A stretch of 64,000 nucleotides of DNA from Candidatus Gastranaerophilales bacterium. Its GTDB lineage: Bacteria > Cyanobacteriota > Vampirovibrionia > Gastranaerophilales > Gastranaerophilaceae. The notes beneath the pieces were generated by a model. The model worked only from the letters and a program-made list of their open reading frames with translations, was not told the DNA's origin and searched no databases. The translations under genes and the position numbers were made by a program. The stretch is taken from assembly GCA_944326525.1 (NCBI GenBank), contig CALVEG010000002.1, forward strand, positions 154,688 through 218,687, read 5' to 3'. Below, one piece after another: positions 18,894 to 27,941 of this stretch (position 1 is the first letter of the stretch; the number at the start of each line of letters is the position of its first letter).

Positions 18894-19277
18894 ATGGACT
18901 ATCAAGTTTTAATGGACAAAGCAATAGAAGTTTCAAAAAACGCTTATGCGCCGTATTCACACTTTGCCGTAGGCGCATGTGTTGTAGGTGGAAGCGGGAA
19001 TTTGTATACAGGTTGCAATTTTGAAAATTCAAGTTTCGGACTTACAATTTGCGCCGAAAGAAACGCAATAGGTACAGCAATTGCTAACGGCGAAAAAAAC
19101 ATTCAAGCTATTGCTATATACTCTCCAAACAGCGAAGATTGCAGTCCTTGCGGCGCATGCCGGCAGGTAATCTCCGAATTCTGCGGACCTGAAGGTATTG
19201 ATGTTATAACCCTTACTTCTGAAGGATTAAAAATCCGCAACCTTAATGAAATTCTGCCCGAAAGATTCAAACTCTAA
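18894..19277 (+). CDS. cdd: Cytidine deaminase
   Basis: Deaminates cytidine and deoxycytidine in pyrimidine salvage. 127 residues, normal for the small tetrameric type. Zinc site: Cys53 and catalytic Glu55 in TICAERNAI, and Cys86 and Cys89 in SPCGACRQ. NFENSSFG is the substrate segment. AGGAG precedes the ATG. It sits two bases upstream of a small zinc-ribbon gene, probably one operon. Confidence 0.96.
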   Translation: MDYQVLMDKAIEVSKNAYAPYSHFAVGACVVGGSGNLYTGCNFENSSFGLTICAERNAIGTAIANGEKNIQAIAIYSPNSEDCSPCGACRQVISEFCGPEGIDVITLTSEGLKIRNLNEILPERFKL

Positions 19278-19279
19278 TA

Positions 19280-19519
19280 ATGTATTTTATTGAACTTCTT
19301 GTTAAATATTTTAAAAAAGATAAAATTGAAAATATCCTGGACAAACTTGAAACAGAACGAGCAATTGACCCGCTTGACGAAAAGTTTGAAATTAACGACG
19401 AAAGCGAACATTGCGAACACCTGTTTCTGCCACTGGACAGCACAGGACAGACTTTTGCCTGCACAAAATGCGGACTTGTAATTGACAAAAAGGCTTACGA
19501 TAACCTTAAATTGCAATGA
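19280..19519 (+). CDS. Small zinc-binding protein, unknown function
   Basis: 79 residues. An N-terminal helix is followed by an acidic linker and a putative zinc site: Cys45 and His48 (HCEHLF) with CTKC (about 61-64). It begins two bases after the cdd stop, so it is almost certainly co-transcribed. No domain name can be given. Confidence 0.7.
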   Translation: MYFIELLVKYFKKDKIENILDKLETERAIDPLDEKFEINDESEHCEHLFLPLDSTGQTFACTKCGLVIDKKAYDNLKLQ

Positions 19520-19525
19520 ATTAAA

Positions 19526-20869
19526 TCACTTTTTAAGCTTCATCTTATTAATTTTCAAAAGCGCAGTGTATGAAGGAAGTATCGTAATTTTTTCATCACT
19601 ATTTTCTGAACCCGAAACAAGTGCAATTGCTTTTTCAATTGATTTTTCTATCACGATTTTATCCTGAGGAACTCCCGCATACTTAAGCCTTAATGCCATA
19701 TCCTCCGCTCTTGTACCGGATGTCACAACAAGCTTTCTCGCACCTTTAAGCTGTTCAAAATCACTGTCCCATAACCAGCTTATATCACGACCGTCCGCGT
19801 AATTGTCGTTTATTGCAATTAAAATATTTGACTCCAAATCTACAGTCTTAAGCACTTCACTAGCACCTGTCGGATTTTTTATAAGCTGAATTAAAGCTGA
19901 ATGTCCGTTAATTTTTCGAACTTCAGTTCTCCCAAAAATCGACTTGTAACTATCAAGCGCCTTTTGTATTTCCGCCTGATTAAGCCCGAGTTCAAACCCT
20001 AAAGCAATTGCTGCCAGCGCATTATATGCATTATATAAACCAACCAAGTTTATTCTAAATTCATATTCAATTTCATTATGCTTAACTTTTAATTCAGACT
20101 TGTCATTAAAAACAACTGCTGTTGCGGAATAATTACATTCAGGACGTTTAAATCCGCAGTTTTTACAGAAATAATGCCCCTGCTGAGCAAAAAATTGTTT
20201 TGAATATTCCAAATGTTCTCCACAAACACAATTGAAAGCTTCTGATGGCGCATTTGAAGTTTGCTTATAATTGCAATCATATTGAACATCCTCAAAACCG
20301 TAATAAATGGAAGAATTTTTCTCCCCCATGCCTGCGACAAGCGGATCATCAGCATTAAGGACAAGTTTTAAATCAGGATTTTTAGCAATCGCATTCTTTA
20401 TAAACCCTGCGGTCGTCGCAAGCTCACCATATCTGTCCAATTGATCTCGAAAAAGGTTTGTTACAACAAGATAGTCAGCTTTTATATAGTCATAAAGCTT
20501 GGTAAGATAAGCTTCATCCGACTCAATTACAGCATAATCAAACTTTCTAAACGGCACAATTCCGAGCGCAAACATATTTGCAACCCCTGTCAGCATATTT
20601 GCACCCTTTAGGTTATGTATAACTTTTTGGTGCGCAGTTTCAAGAATATGAGAAATAACACCGGAAGTCGTAGTTTTACCGTTTGTTCCCGTTACAGTTA
20701 TAATCTTTTCCTTAACGTAATCCCCGCAATGCGATAAAAACTTAGGGTAATATTTTAAAACTACCATACCCGCAAACGATGTTCCACCTGATTTTGAAAA
20801 CAGCTTAATCCCTATATACGCCGCTCTTGCAAGTATTAAGGAAGTATAAAATTTAAATTTTCCAAACAT
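19526..20869 (-). CDS. murT: Lipid II isoglutaminyl synthase, MurT-type Mur ligase
   Basis: MurT with GatD amidates the D-Glu of lipid II. The 447 residues show the Mur-ligase P-loop VTGTNGKTTTSG (about 60-71), a zinc-ribbon insertion characteristic of MurT (CVCG and CKNCG at about 215-245), the NLFRDQLDRYGE block and the C-terminal DUF1727-like domain with INDNYADGRD. The partner amidotransferase gatD is not adjacent: downstream is a convergent gene and upstream a divergent one. It may lie elsewhere or be missing. Confidence 0.93.
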   Translation of the reverse strand: MFGKFKFYTSLILARAAYIGIKLFSKSGGTSFAGMVVLKYYPKFLSHCGDYVKEKIITVTGTNGKTTTSGVISHILETAHQKVIHNLKGANMLTGVANMFALGIVPFRKFDYAVIESDEAYLTKLYDYIKADYLVVTNLFRDQLDRYGELATTAGFIKNAIAKNPDLKLVLNADDPLVAGMGEKNSSIYYGFEDVQYDCNYKQTSNAPSEAFNCVCGEHLEYSKQFFAQQGHYFCKNCGFKRPECNYSATAVVFNDKSELKVKHNEIEYEFRINLVGLYNAYNALAAIALGFELGLNQAEIQKALDSYKSIFGRTEVRKINGHSALIQLIKNPTGASEVLKTVDLESNILIAINDNYADGRDISWLWDSDFEQLKGARKLVVTSGTRAEDMALRLKYAGVPQDKIVIEKSIEKAIALVSGSENSDEKITILPSYTALLKINKMKLKK

Positions 20870-20948
20870 AAATAGTCCTTTAGACGTATTTCCAATCTCT
20901 CTTTTGTATCCTATAATTCAAATATAATACAAATTAGAAATAATTAAA

Positions 20949-21308
20949 ATGTTTTTATTTATCGCAACAATTTTTATAGCAGAATTAATCATATTTTCGA
21001 CTTTGGTTTTCTACATAATCAAGGCAGATAAAGCCGTTATTGAATTAAACAAACAGGTTACGGAATACAAACCTCAAATTAAAAATGTACTTAACGGAAT
21101 AAAAGAAACCGTTATTGAAATTAGCGACAAAAAAGATCTGTTATATGAGTATTTGCGCAAAAAACGTGACCAGTGGATTTTTAAAACAATTCAAACTGTT
21201 CTTATATACTTCTTGCTGTTTTTATTCAGAGGCAAATGCAAAAAAGCGGCAAAGATTTGCCAAGGACTGCTTCTTGCAAAAGACGTCTGGGACAGCATTC
21301 CGGGCTAA
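20949..21308 (+). CDS. Membrane protein of the YtxH/DUF948 cluster
   Basis: 119 residues with a strong N-terminal membrane segment (first 23 residues), a cytoplasmic coiled-coil-like middle and a second hydrophobic stretch (IQTVLIYFLLFLF). No family recognised. It has no clear SD. It begins a set of four small co-directional genes whose products share one anchor plus a helical tail, suggesting an envelope-stress or membrane-shaping function. Confidence 0.72.
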   Translation: MFLFIATIFIAELIIFSTLVFYIIKADKAVIELNKQVTEYKPQIKNVLNGIKETVIEISDKKDLLYEYLRKKRDQWIFKTIQTVLIYFLLFLFRGKCKKAAKICQGLLLAKDVWDSIPG

Positions 21309-21371
21309 ACAGCTTGTAAATTCTCAAAAAAATGTTATAATAAATACATACAAATGAAAGACGAGGTAAAT

Positions 21372-21689
21372 ATGTCAAAGAATAAATCCTTTATGTTCGG
21401 AATGGGCCTATTAGCAGGTGTTGTCGGCGGAATAGTCGCAGGAGTTCTGTTTGCCCCAAAATCCGGCGAGGAATCAAGAAGAGAGATTAAAGAAGCCGCT
21501 TGCGAATTGTACGAAAAACATTCCCCGGCTATCAATGAAGCAAAAAGACAAGCTATGGAAAATGTCGATTTGATGAAATATAAGTTAGAAAGACAATTCA
21601 GAAAATTTAACAACATGTTAAAATCTAAGAAGCTACAAAAAGCAAAAGAACTTGAAGAAGGCTCTGACGCAACCGAATTTGACTACTAA
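21372..21689 (+). CDS. YtxH-domain protein
   Basis: About 105 residues. An N-terminal membrane helix with GMGLLAGVVGGIVAGVLFAPKSGEE is the hallmark of the YtxH family (Gly-zipper followed by APKSGEE); a helical tail follows. The frame opens at 21354, but the ATG at 21372 has GACGAGG upstream and is the better start. YtxH proteins are linked to general stress in Firmicutes; their biochemical role is unknown. Confidence 0.85.
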   Translation: MSKNKSFMFGMGLLAGVVGGIVAGVLFAPKSGEESRREIKEAACELYEKHSPAINEAKRQAMENVDLMKYKLERQFRKFNNMLKSKKLQKAKELEEGSDATEFDY

Positions 21690-21707
21690 TTATAAGGAAA
21701 AACACAA

Positions 21708-22067
21708 ATGGAATTTTCTCAAATCGCACTAAATCAAGGACTGACATTTCTTGCTTGGGTTACAGGAATAGTAATTCTTGCTGTCGGAGGATTTTTAATA
21801 AAACTTCTGATTGACCTGTCAGCACTTTCAAAAAACTTAAATGAGACATCAATACTTGTAAACACTGAATTGAAGCCTACATTAAAAGAAATAAACGAAA
21901 CACTTCATGCGGTAAACTCGCTTGTAAAAAGCACAGACAAGAATGTAGACAGCTTCAAAAGCGCAGTGGAAAAAACTTTCGGAAAAACAAAAATGATTTC
22001 CGAATCAATTGTCAGCGGAATAATTAAAGGTTTTGTTACCGTGATGGGATTGTTTGCTAAGAAGTAA
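21708..22067 (+). CDS. DUF948-like single-span protein
   Basis: 119 residues: one N-terminal transmembrane helix (WVTGIVILAVGGFLIKLL), then a helical region with the LNETL/LKEINETL repeats usual in DUF948 (YtxG-like) proteins. In Bacillus, a DUF948 protein is encoded beside YtxH, and the same partnership is seen here. Gap to the previous gene is 18 bases, supporting an operon. Confidence 0.8.
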   Translation: MEFSQIALNQGLTFLAWVTGIVILAVGGFLIKLLIDLSALSKNLNETSILVNTELKPTLKEINETLHAVNSLVKSTDKNVDSFKSAVEKTFGKTKMISESIVSGIIKGFVTVMGLFAKK

Positions 22068-22205
22068 AAAATTACCGATTCTGGGGATTATTTTTTAAAT
22101 CTTCGACGATAAAATCACTAACAGATAAACACAATAACAAAATATTTCCATAAGACAAAATATCAAACCGGAATATAAAACAAAAAGAAAAGGAGTGACC
22201 AAACT

Positions 22206-22478
22206 ATGTCAGCAACAAAATTTTTAGCAGGATTTATAGTAGGCGGCGCAATCGGCGCAATTGCAGGTATTCTTCTTGCTCCAAAATCAGGCGAAGAAAC
22301 ACGTAAACTTATTGCAGATACAACTAAAGACGTTATGAATAGAGCAGACGCAACAGTAAAAGAAATTCAGTCAAAAGCAGACGATGTTGTTTCTGATATG
22401 CAAAAGAAAGGCGATGAAATCAGAGATAAACTTCAAAATCTGCTAAATCAGCAAAAAGCTGCGACTGTTGAAGAATAA
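22206..22478 (+). CDS. YtxH-domain protein, second copy
   Basis: 90 residues: FIVGGAIGAIAGILLAPKSGEETRKL is the canonical YtxH helix plus motif, followed by an amphipathic, Ala/Lys/Asp-rich helix similar to apolipoprotein- or LEA-like tails. AAAGGAG precedes the ATG. It has its own leader of about 140 bases and a terminator, so it may be expressed separately from the three genes before it. Confidence 0.88.
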   Translation: MSATKFLAGFIVGGAIGAIAGILLAPKSGEETRKLIADTTKDVMNRADATVKEIQSKADDVVSDMQKKGDEIRDKLQNLLNQQKAATVEE

Positions 22479-22496
22479 TTTTAATAAAACTTTTAT

Positions 22497-22531
22497 TAAA
22501 AAAGCTCCGTTTTAAAAGCGGAGCTTTTTAA
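22497..22531 (+). terminator. Terminator after second YtxH gene
   Basis: AAAGCTCCG pairs with CGGAGCTTT across an AT-rich loop and is followed by Ts. Confidence 0.9.
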
Positions 22532-22561
22532 TTTTATTCATAAAAAAAAACAGACACACAA

Positions 22562-22587
22562 ACGGACACTTATTTAAAGTGTCCGTC
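22562..22587. terminator. Second hairpin; rest of the 22532-22770 gap has no gene
   Basis: ACGGACACT pairs with AGTGTCCGT over 8 bases. On the minus strand a T-rich stretch follows, so it could end the RHH transcript starting at 22959. Between 22590 and 22770 I see no ORF and no convincing RNA gene. Confidence 0.6.
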
Positions 22588-22770
22588 ATATCCCAAATCT
22601 AATAACCATTCTATCCTGCCGTGAATTTAAATCTTTATTATGATTCAATTTCTGAACCTGAATGCCTTGGCATCCTGAAAGTTTGAATTTATCAAACCGT
22701 CTGAGGCGAAGCCCCTGAATTTAGTCTTAAACTAAATCCTAAATAATTTCTGCTTACAGAATAATATTTG

Positions 22771-22959
22771 CTATTCAAGCAGGGAATCAAGAATATCAGC
22801 ATTTCTTGCGGCTGTAGTTGATTCTCGAACTTTCTGCTTGTAAATATAAGTTCTAAGTGCTTCTCGAATCAATTCGCTACGCGATCTGTTTTCTACATCT
22901 GCAACCTGATCAATTTTATTTAAAAAATCTTCAGGCATTGAAATTAATACTCTCGCCAT
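22771..22959 (-). CDS. Ribbon-helix-helix regulator, paralogue of 5522
   Basis: 62 residues, identical in length to the product at 5522-5710 and alike over most positions: both begin ARVLISMPE and contain RSELIREALRTY. GCAAAGGAGTATAT precedes the ATG. It is monocistronic, with a long untranslated tail. The upstream region holds TAAAAAATTGCT at 23019-23030, the same 12 bases as upstream of the paralogue, consistent with a common operator and possible cross-regulation. Confidence 0.9.
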   Translation of the reverse strand: MARVLISMPEDFLNKIDQVADVENRSRSELIREALRTYIYKQKVRESTTAARNADILDSLLE

Positions 22960-23195
22960 ATATACTCCTTTGCTTCTTTGGAACTTATCTCTTATACTAT
23001 TATAAACAATTTTTGATATAAAAAATTGCTATTTTTTATATACAAAATATATGGCAATTTTAAAAATCCTTTTGCTACAAGGTTTTCAGACAATATTGAC
23101 AACTTTACAAAGCTTAATATTTTACCCGATTTATCAGTTTTGGCATCTTTACATCAAACTTGGTTTAAGTTAGTATAAAACGAAAAAGGGGAAAA

Positions 23196-23918
23196 ATGGA
23201 CACACTTAAGTATAAACGAATTCTGTTGAAAATAAGCGGTGAAGCGCTTCTTGGAGATCAACAGTTTGGGATTGACCAAAAGCCGGTCAAAATGATTGCA
23301 GAAGAAATCAAAAAAGCAAAAGAAGCAGGAGCAGAAGTTGCGGTAGTTGTCGGCGGAGGGAACATATTCCGAGGGATGAAAAACAGCGCAAAGCTAGGTA
23401 TGGATCAAGCTTCAGGTGATTACGTCGGTATGCTTGCAACCGTTATGAACGCAATAGCTTTGCAGTGTGCACTTAACCAAATTGAAGTTCCCTGCCGTGT
23501 ACAGAGCGCAATTGCAATTAATCAAGTTGCTGAACCTTATATAAGACATAGAGCAATCAGACATCTGGAAAAAGGCAGAGTTGTTATTTTTGCAGCAGGT
23601 ACAGGCAACCCGTTCTTTACTACAGACACTGCCGCTGCCTTAAGAGCTTCTGAAATAAATGCCGAAGCAATGCTTATGGCTAAAAATGGTGTTGACGGAG
23701 TTTACACTGATGATCCAAAAATTAATCCTGAAGCTAAAAAATTGGATAAAATAACTTACGACGACATTATAAAAGATGGTCTTAAAGTTATGGATACAGC
23801 AGCATGCGCACTTTGCAAACAAAATAATATACCGATTGTGGTGTTTGATTTTCTGCTAAAAGACGGTATTTTAAAAGTTCTGAACGGCGAAAAGGTCGGA
23901 ACATATATAAGTTTATAG
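23196..23918 (+). CDS. pyrH: UMP kinase
   Basis: Phosphorylates UMP to UDP; bacterial type of the amino-acid-kinase fold. 240 residues. LLKISGEALLG at the N-terminus, VVGGGNIFRG, GTGNPFFTTDTAAALRA and KNGVDGVYTDDP are diagnostic. AAAAGGGG precedes the ATG. First gene of pyrH-frr-cdsA-rnc-rpe; the usual upstream rpsB-tsf pair is absent here. Confidence 0.97.
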   Translation: MDTLKYKRILLKISGEALLGDQQFGIDQKPVKMIAEEIKKAKEAGAEVAVVVGGGNIFRGMKNSAKLGMDQASGDYVGMLATVMNAIALQCALNQIEVPCRVQSAIAINQVAEPYIRHRAIRHLEKGRVVIFAAGTGNPFFTTDTAAALRASEINAEAMLMAKNGVDGVYTDDPKINPEAKKLDKITYDDIIKDGLKVMDTAACALCKQNNIPIVVFDFLLKDGILKVLNGEKVGTYISL

Positions 23919-23951
23919 ATTAATTAGATTAATAATTGAAAGAGGTAAGAG

Positions 23952-24518
23952 ATGTCAGAAAGCTTAGATGAATTATTTTTATTCGGAGAAGAAAAAATGG
24001 AGAAAGCAATTTCTTCAATGAAGCGTGAGTTTGGATCAATACGTACAGGACGTGCAAATCCGATGATGCTAGATAAAGTTTTAGTTGATTATTATGGAGT
24101 TCCAACGCAATTAAGACAGATGTCGCAAGTTACAGTACAAGACGGAACAACACTTGTAATCTCTCCATACGATAAATCAACCCTTAAAGAAATTGAAAAA
24201 GCTATAATTAAAGCAGAAATCGGCATAACTCCAAACAGCGACGGCATCTGCATCAGACTAACCTTCCCGCCTTTAACGGAAGAAAGACGTAAAGAAATTG
24301 TTAAAGATGTTAAAAAACTTGGTGAAGAAGCAAAAGTAGCAATAAGAAACATTCGCCGTGATATGACTGATGATTTGAAAAAAATCGAAAAATCAGAAAA
24401 TCTTCCGGAAGATTCTGTAAAAGACAATCAAGACAAAATCCAAAAATTAACAGATAAATATACAGGCATTGTAGACAGTGCCGTTACAGAAAAAGAAAAA
24501 GAGGTTATGACCGTATAA
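23952..24518 (+). CDS. frr: Ribosome recycling factor
   Basis: Splits post-termination ribosomes together with EF-G. 188 residues, normal. The conserved SIRTGRANP motif is at about residues 29-37, followed by the beta domain (PLNQ-like PTQLRQMSQVTV) and the long three-helix bundle. Gap to pyrH is 33 bases. Its stop overlaps the start of cdsA by one base (ATAATG). Confidence 0.97.
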   Translation: MSESLDELFLFGEEKMEKAISSMKREFGSIRTGRANPMMLDKVLVDYYGVPTQLRQMSQVTVQDGTTLVISPYDKSTLKEIEKAIIKAEIGITPNSDGICIRLTFPPLTEERRKEIVKDVKKLGEEAKVAIRNIRRDMTDDLKKIEKSENLPEDSVKDNQDKIQKLTDKYTGIVDSAVTEKEKEVMTV

Positions 24519-25390
24519 TGGATGTAATAGGCGGATTAAACAAAAATGCCACAAGAATGCTCACGGGCTTTATTCTTGGCACAATAGCAATGACGTGCAT
24601 AATATTAAGTGGAATTCCGCTTCTTGTAATGCTATATGTGTTTGTATTTTTTGCGTCAAGAGAATATGTTAAAATCCTTGAGCATAAAGGATTTTACCCA
24701 AACTTAAAAGTCATCTGGCTTGCTGAAGTAGTTTTGGGTTATATAGCTTATGTTCAAAGATTTGACTTAACAGCACTTGCAATTTCATTTTTCTCTATAA
24801 TATCTTTTATGTGGGTATTATTCAGAGGCCGCCAACCATATATTGCAAATGCGGCAACAACCATTCTTGGAATAATATATTGCGGATGGTTTCCGATGCA
24901 TCTTATGTATTTAAGAGAGCTTTCTTCACCGGAATTTAGCAGCGGGCTCGGATTCGTTGTTATGATGTTCACATCAATTCTTTTAACAGACATAGGGTGT
25001 TATTATGCAGGAAGGCACTTGGGCAAACACAAACTTGCCCCTGTTGTCAGTCCTAACAAAACAATTGAAGGCTCGATTGGCGGAATAATTTCAGCAATTA
25101 TAGGAGCTGTAATTATAGCATTCTTTATAGGATTTGAATGGTACTATGCCGCAATTGTTGGTCTAATTTGCACAGTATTTGCGCAGATTGGCGACTTGTG
25201 CGAATCTTTAATAAAAAGAGATGCAGGAGTTAAAGATAGTGGAGATTCACTTCCCGGACACGGCGGATTTTTGGACAGAGCCGACAGTTTTATTTTTACA
25301 ATTCCGGTAATGTACTATGTGTGCAAATATTTTATATTCTCAAATCAAATTGTTAGTGATTTTGCAAACCTTATAAAAGGACTATTCTAA
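24518..25390 (+). CDS. cdsA: Phosphatidate cytidylyltransferase (housekeeping copy)
   Basis: Makes CDP-diacylglycerol from phosphatidate and CTP in the cytoplasmic membrane. 290 residues, about eight hydrophobic segments. The C-terminal signature is complete: SPNKTIEGSIGG, then KRDAGVKDSGDSLPGHGGFLDRADS. It lies in the core pyrH-frr operon. A second, distinct CdsA is encoded at 50745. Confidence 0.95.
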   Translation: MDVIGGLNKNATRMLTGFILGTIAMTCIILSGIPLLVMLYVFVFFASREYVKILEHKGFYPNLKVIWLAEVVLGYIAYVQRFDLTALAISFFSIISFMWVLFRGRQPYIANAATTILGIIYCGWFPMHLMYLRELSSPEFSSGLGFVVMMFTSILLTDIGCYYAGRHLGKHKLAPVVSPNKTIEGSIGGIISAIIGAVIIAFFIGFEWYYAAIVGLICTVFAQIGDLCESLIKRDAGVKDSGDSLPGHGGFLDRADSFIFTIPVMYYVCKYFIFSNQIVSDFANLIKGLF

Positions 25391-25391
25391 T

Positions 25392-26087
25392 ATGCAAACC
25401 ATTGAAGATATTTTTGGGATTAAAGCTGATAACAAAGCAATTTTTGAATATGCAATAACACATCCGTCTTACACTCAAGAAAACGGGCTTGATTATACAA
25501 AATGTTATGAGCGATTGGAATTTCTGGGTGATGCTGTATTAAAACTGGTTGTATCAAATATATTATACAGAGAATTTCCAAAATACCACGAAGGCGAGAT
25601 GTCAAAAATCAGATCAATTGCAGTTTCAGATAGTGTTTTATCTGAGATTTCAAAGAGCATAGGGCTTGCTGAAATTATACGAGCATCGGAGCACGATAAA
25701 AAACAAGGTATAAAAAAGCTTACTTCGGTAACAGCTTGCGCATTTGAAGCGGTCTTAGGTGCATACTTTTTGGATGGGAAAATGGAACAGCTTGAGAATA
25801 AACTTGAAGATATTTTTGCCCCCTATATAAAAGAAATAAATTCCAACATGGATAAATATAATGCCAAAGCTCTTCTGCAAGAATATACTCAAAGCTTAAC
25901 AAAAGAAACACCCAAATATCGGCTTGTAGAAAACAGCGGGCCGGCTCATAAAAGAATATTTACGGTAGAAGTATCATATAACGGAGAGGTTATAGCACAA
26001 GCGGAAGGCAGCTCTAAAAAAGAAGCCGAACAAAAATGTGCATACATAGCCTGCCAAAAACTGGGAGTCTTAGAATGTCAAAAGTAA
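25392..26087 (+). CDS. rnc: Ribonuclease III
   Basis: Cleaves double-stranded RNA in rRNA and mRNA processing. 231 residues. The catalytic signature ERLEFLGDAVL is at about residues 39-49 and the second acidic cluster is in AFEAVLGAYFLD. The C-terminal dsRNA-binding domain ends with EAEQKCAYIACQKLG. One base separates it from cdsA, and its end overlaps rpe by 13 bases. Confidence 0.96.
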   Translation: MQTIEDIFGIKADNKAIFEYAITHPSYTQENGLDYTKCYERLEFLGDAVLKLVVSNILYREFPKYHEGEMSKIRSIAVSDSVLSEISKSIGLAEIIRASEHDKKQGIKKLTSVTACAFEAVLGAYFLDGKMEQLENKLEDIFAPYIKEINSNMDKYNAKALLQEYTQSLTKETPKYRLVENSGPAHKRIFTVEVSYNGEVIAQAEGSSKKEAEQKCAYIACQKLGVLECQK

Positions 26088-26719
26088 TCATATCTCCTTC
26101 AATATTATCAAGTGACTTTGCAAATCTTGGAAGGGACATACACGAAATAGAAAAAGCCGGTGCTGATTGGGTTCATATAGATGTAATGGACGGACATTTT
26201 GTTCCGAATTTAACGATTGGAGTTCCTGTCGTAAAATCCATCCGAAAAGTAACTCACCTGCCTCTTGATGTGCATTTGATGATAGAGAACCCTATGAAAT
26301 ATATAAAACCTTTTGCTCAAGCAGGTGCAGATATCATAACATTCCATTATGAAGCTGTCGAAAGAAATGAAGTAATAGAAATAGCGCAATATATAAAAGA
26401 TTTTGATATTAAGGCAGGCTTGGCAATAAAACCAAATACAAATCCCGAAGAAATTTTAGAATATGTCGGATACTTTGATATGATTCTTATAATGACAGTA
26501 GAACCGGGATTTGGCGGTCAAGAATTTATAAGTAAATGCGCACAAAAATTACCTTTAATAAGAGAATTTGCAGAAGGCGACCTTATTCTACAGGTTGATG
26601 GCGGAATCAATCGTGAAACGGCAAGAGTCTGCACCAAACTAGGCGCAAACTCTTTAGTAGCCGGAAGTTATATATTTAATGCAGAAAATATTTCAGATGC
26701 AATTTCTTCATTACGCTAA
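26075..26719 (+). CDS. rpe: Ribulose-phosphate 3-epimerase
   Basis: Interconverts ribulose-5-P and xylulose-5-P. About 214 residues from the ATG at 26075, which has GGGAG upstream inside rnc. SPSILSSDFANLG, HIDVMDGHFVPN, DVHLMIENP, MTVEPGFGGQ and QVDGGIN are all present. Last gene of the pyrH operon; ends convergently 9 bases into the gene at 26711. Confidence 0.96.
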   Translation: MSKVIISPSILSSDFANLGRDIHEIEKAGADWVHIDVMDGHFVPNLTIGVPVVKSIRKVTHLPLDVHLMIENPMKYIKPFAQAGADIITFHYEAVERNEVIEIAQYIKDFDIKAGLAIKPNTNPEEILEYVGYFDMILIMTVEPGFGGQEFISKCAQKLPLIREFAEGDLILQVDGGINRETARVCTKLGANSLVAGSYIFNAENISDAISSLR

Positions 26720-27853
26720 TCCTCGACGTTCTTTACGTCTAAGAATTTCGTCGGGATCTGTTGTAATTGAAGTATCCGCCAATGTCGGATCTATATCTTC
26801 TTGGGCAGAACCTTCTTGAACAGCTTCATTTGAATTTGCTGCTAAATTATCTGTACCAGCTGGTTCTTCTCCTGTTGTATCATCACCGGTTTGAGTGCCG
26901 TCTGATGTTGTTTTTACATCACTTTCTGATTCAGCAACATCTTTAATTGAAACCCCATGCGCATCCGCCGTCTGTTCTGCAACATCCATACCTTGCTGGC
27001 CTACAGTCATCGTCTGAGTACCCTGTTCAACAGCCTCTCGACCTACTTTTTTGCCGCTACCGAATAGACCGCCAAAGATTCCTCCGAACAAGCCGCCGAC
27101 TAACATACCAACGCCGGATAACGCACCGCCGACAACACCAGCTATTATACCTATATTTCTTGAACTTTTATCTCCTAAAAGCTCGTTTCCAATTGACACA
27201 GTTTCAGAACCAAAATCTATTGAAGTCTGAGCATTCAATGCTCCTTCATTTACAATAGCTTCTATCTCATCCAGTTCGGCATCTAATCCTTCTATTTGCG
27301 TCTGCGCTCCTGCACCTAAAGCTTGAGCTACTGCCTGCAAACCTTGAATTTCTCCTCGCTCACTTCTGTCTCTAAAAAACACCGGTGTTTTAGATTTTTC
27401 AGAAATCAATTCCTGAATTTGAGAAGTTAAAGATTCTAATTTATTTTTTGTATTATCACCAATAGCCTCAGCCTCATCACCTATTTCCTGAGCAGAAGCC
27501 AGTAACGGCGCCATCTCAGTAATAGACTGTAATGTCAAATCTTCTTTTGCCTTGCTCTCAGATATAAATATTTTACCTTGGTCTTTAAGACTCATTCCTC
27601 CATCTGTAAGCTGTTGTCGTAAATCAGTTGCAGCATTTCCAGTTGTACCTTCCTCTTCTGAAGATGCCATTTCATATGTTATCTCATCCGCATTTTCAGT
27701 ACCTGCCATCTGTTGTGCCCAAGCTAAAACTTCATCTGGCACCTCCTGACCTTCATCTTGATATTCCAAAACCTCATTTGCTGTTAAATCATTCCAATTA
27801 ATACTTAAATCCTGTGGTTTTGGCCCGTAGTTACCGCTAATTGCATCTACCAT
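26711..27853 (-). CDS. Acidic protein with Gly-rich hydrophobic hairpin, unknown function
   Basis: 380 residues, no signal peptide, unrecognised. An acidic N-terminal 150 residues is followed by a helical region, then a striking Gly-rich hydrophobic stretch at about residues 236-268 (IIAGVVGGALSGVGMLVGG then LFGGIFGGLFGSG), and an acidic, Thr/Asp-rich, probably disordered C-terminus. A soluble protein with one internal membrane-inserting hairpin flanked by helices resembles translocator or pore-forming proteins in architecture only. The ATG at 27853 has a purine-rich leader. A perfect 12-base inverted repeat lies upstream. Confidence 0.75.
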   Translation of the reverse strand: MVDAISGNYGPKPQDLSINWNDLTANEVLEYQDEGQEVPDEVLAWAQQMAGTENADEITYEMASSEEEGTTGNAATDLRQQLTDGGMSLKDQGKIFISESKAKEDLTLQSITEMAPLLASAQEIGDEAEAIGDNTKNKLESLTSQIQELISEKSKTPVFFRDRSERGEIQGLQAVAQALGAGAQTQIEGLDAELDEIEAIVNEGALNAQTSIDFGSETVSIGNELLGDKSSRNIGIIAGVVGGALSGVGMLVGGLFGGIFGGLFGSGKKVGREAVEQGTQTMTVGQQGMDVAEQTADAHGVSIKDVAESESDVKTTSDGTQTGDDTTGEEPAGTDNLAANSNEAVQEGSAQEDIDPTLADTSITTDPDEILRRKERRGLA

Positions 27854-27941
27854 GGTTTTCTCCTTATATTTTTTTGCATAAAAACACGTTCCTATTATCG
27901 GAATCTATATTATTAAACTTTAACGAAATTCTGCCTTTTAA

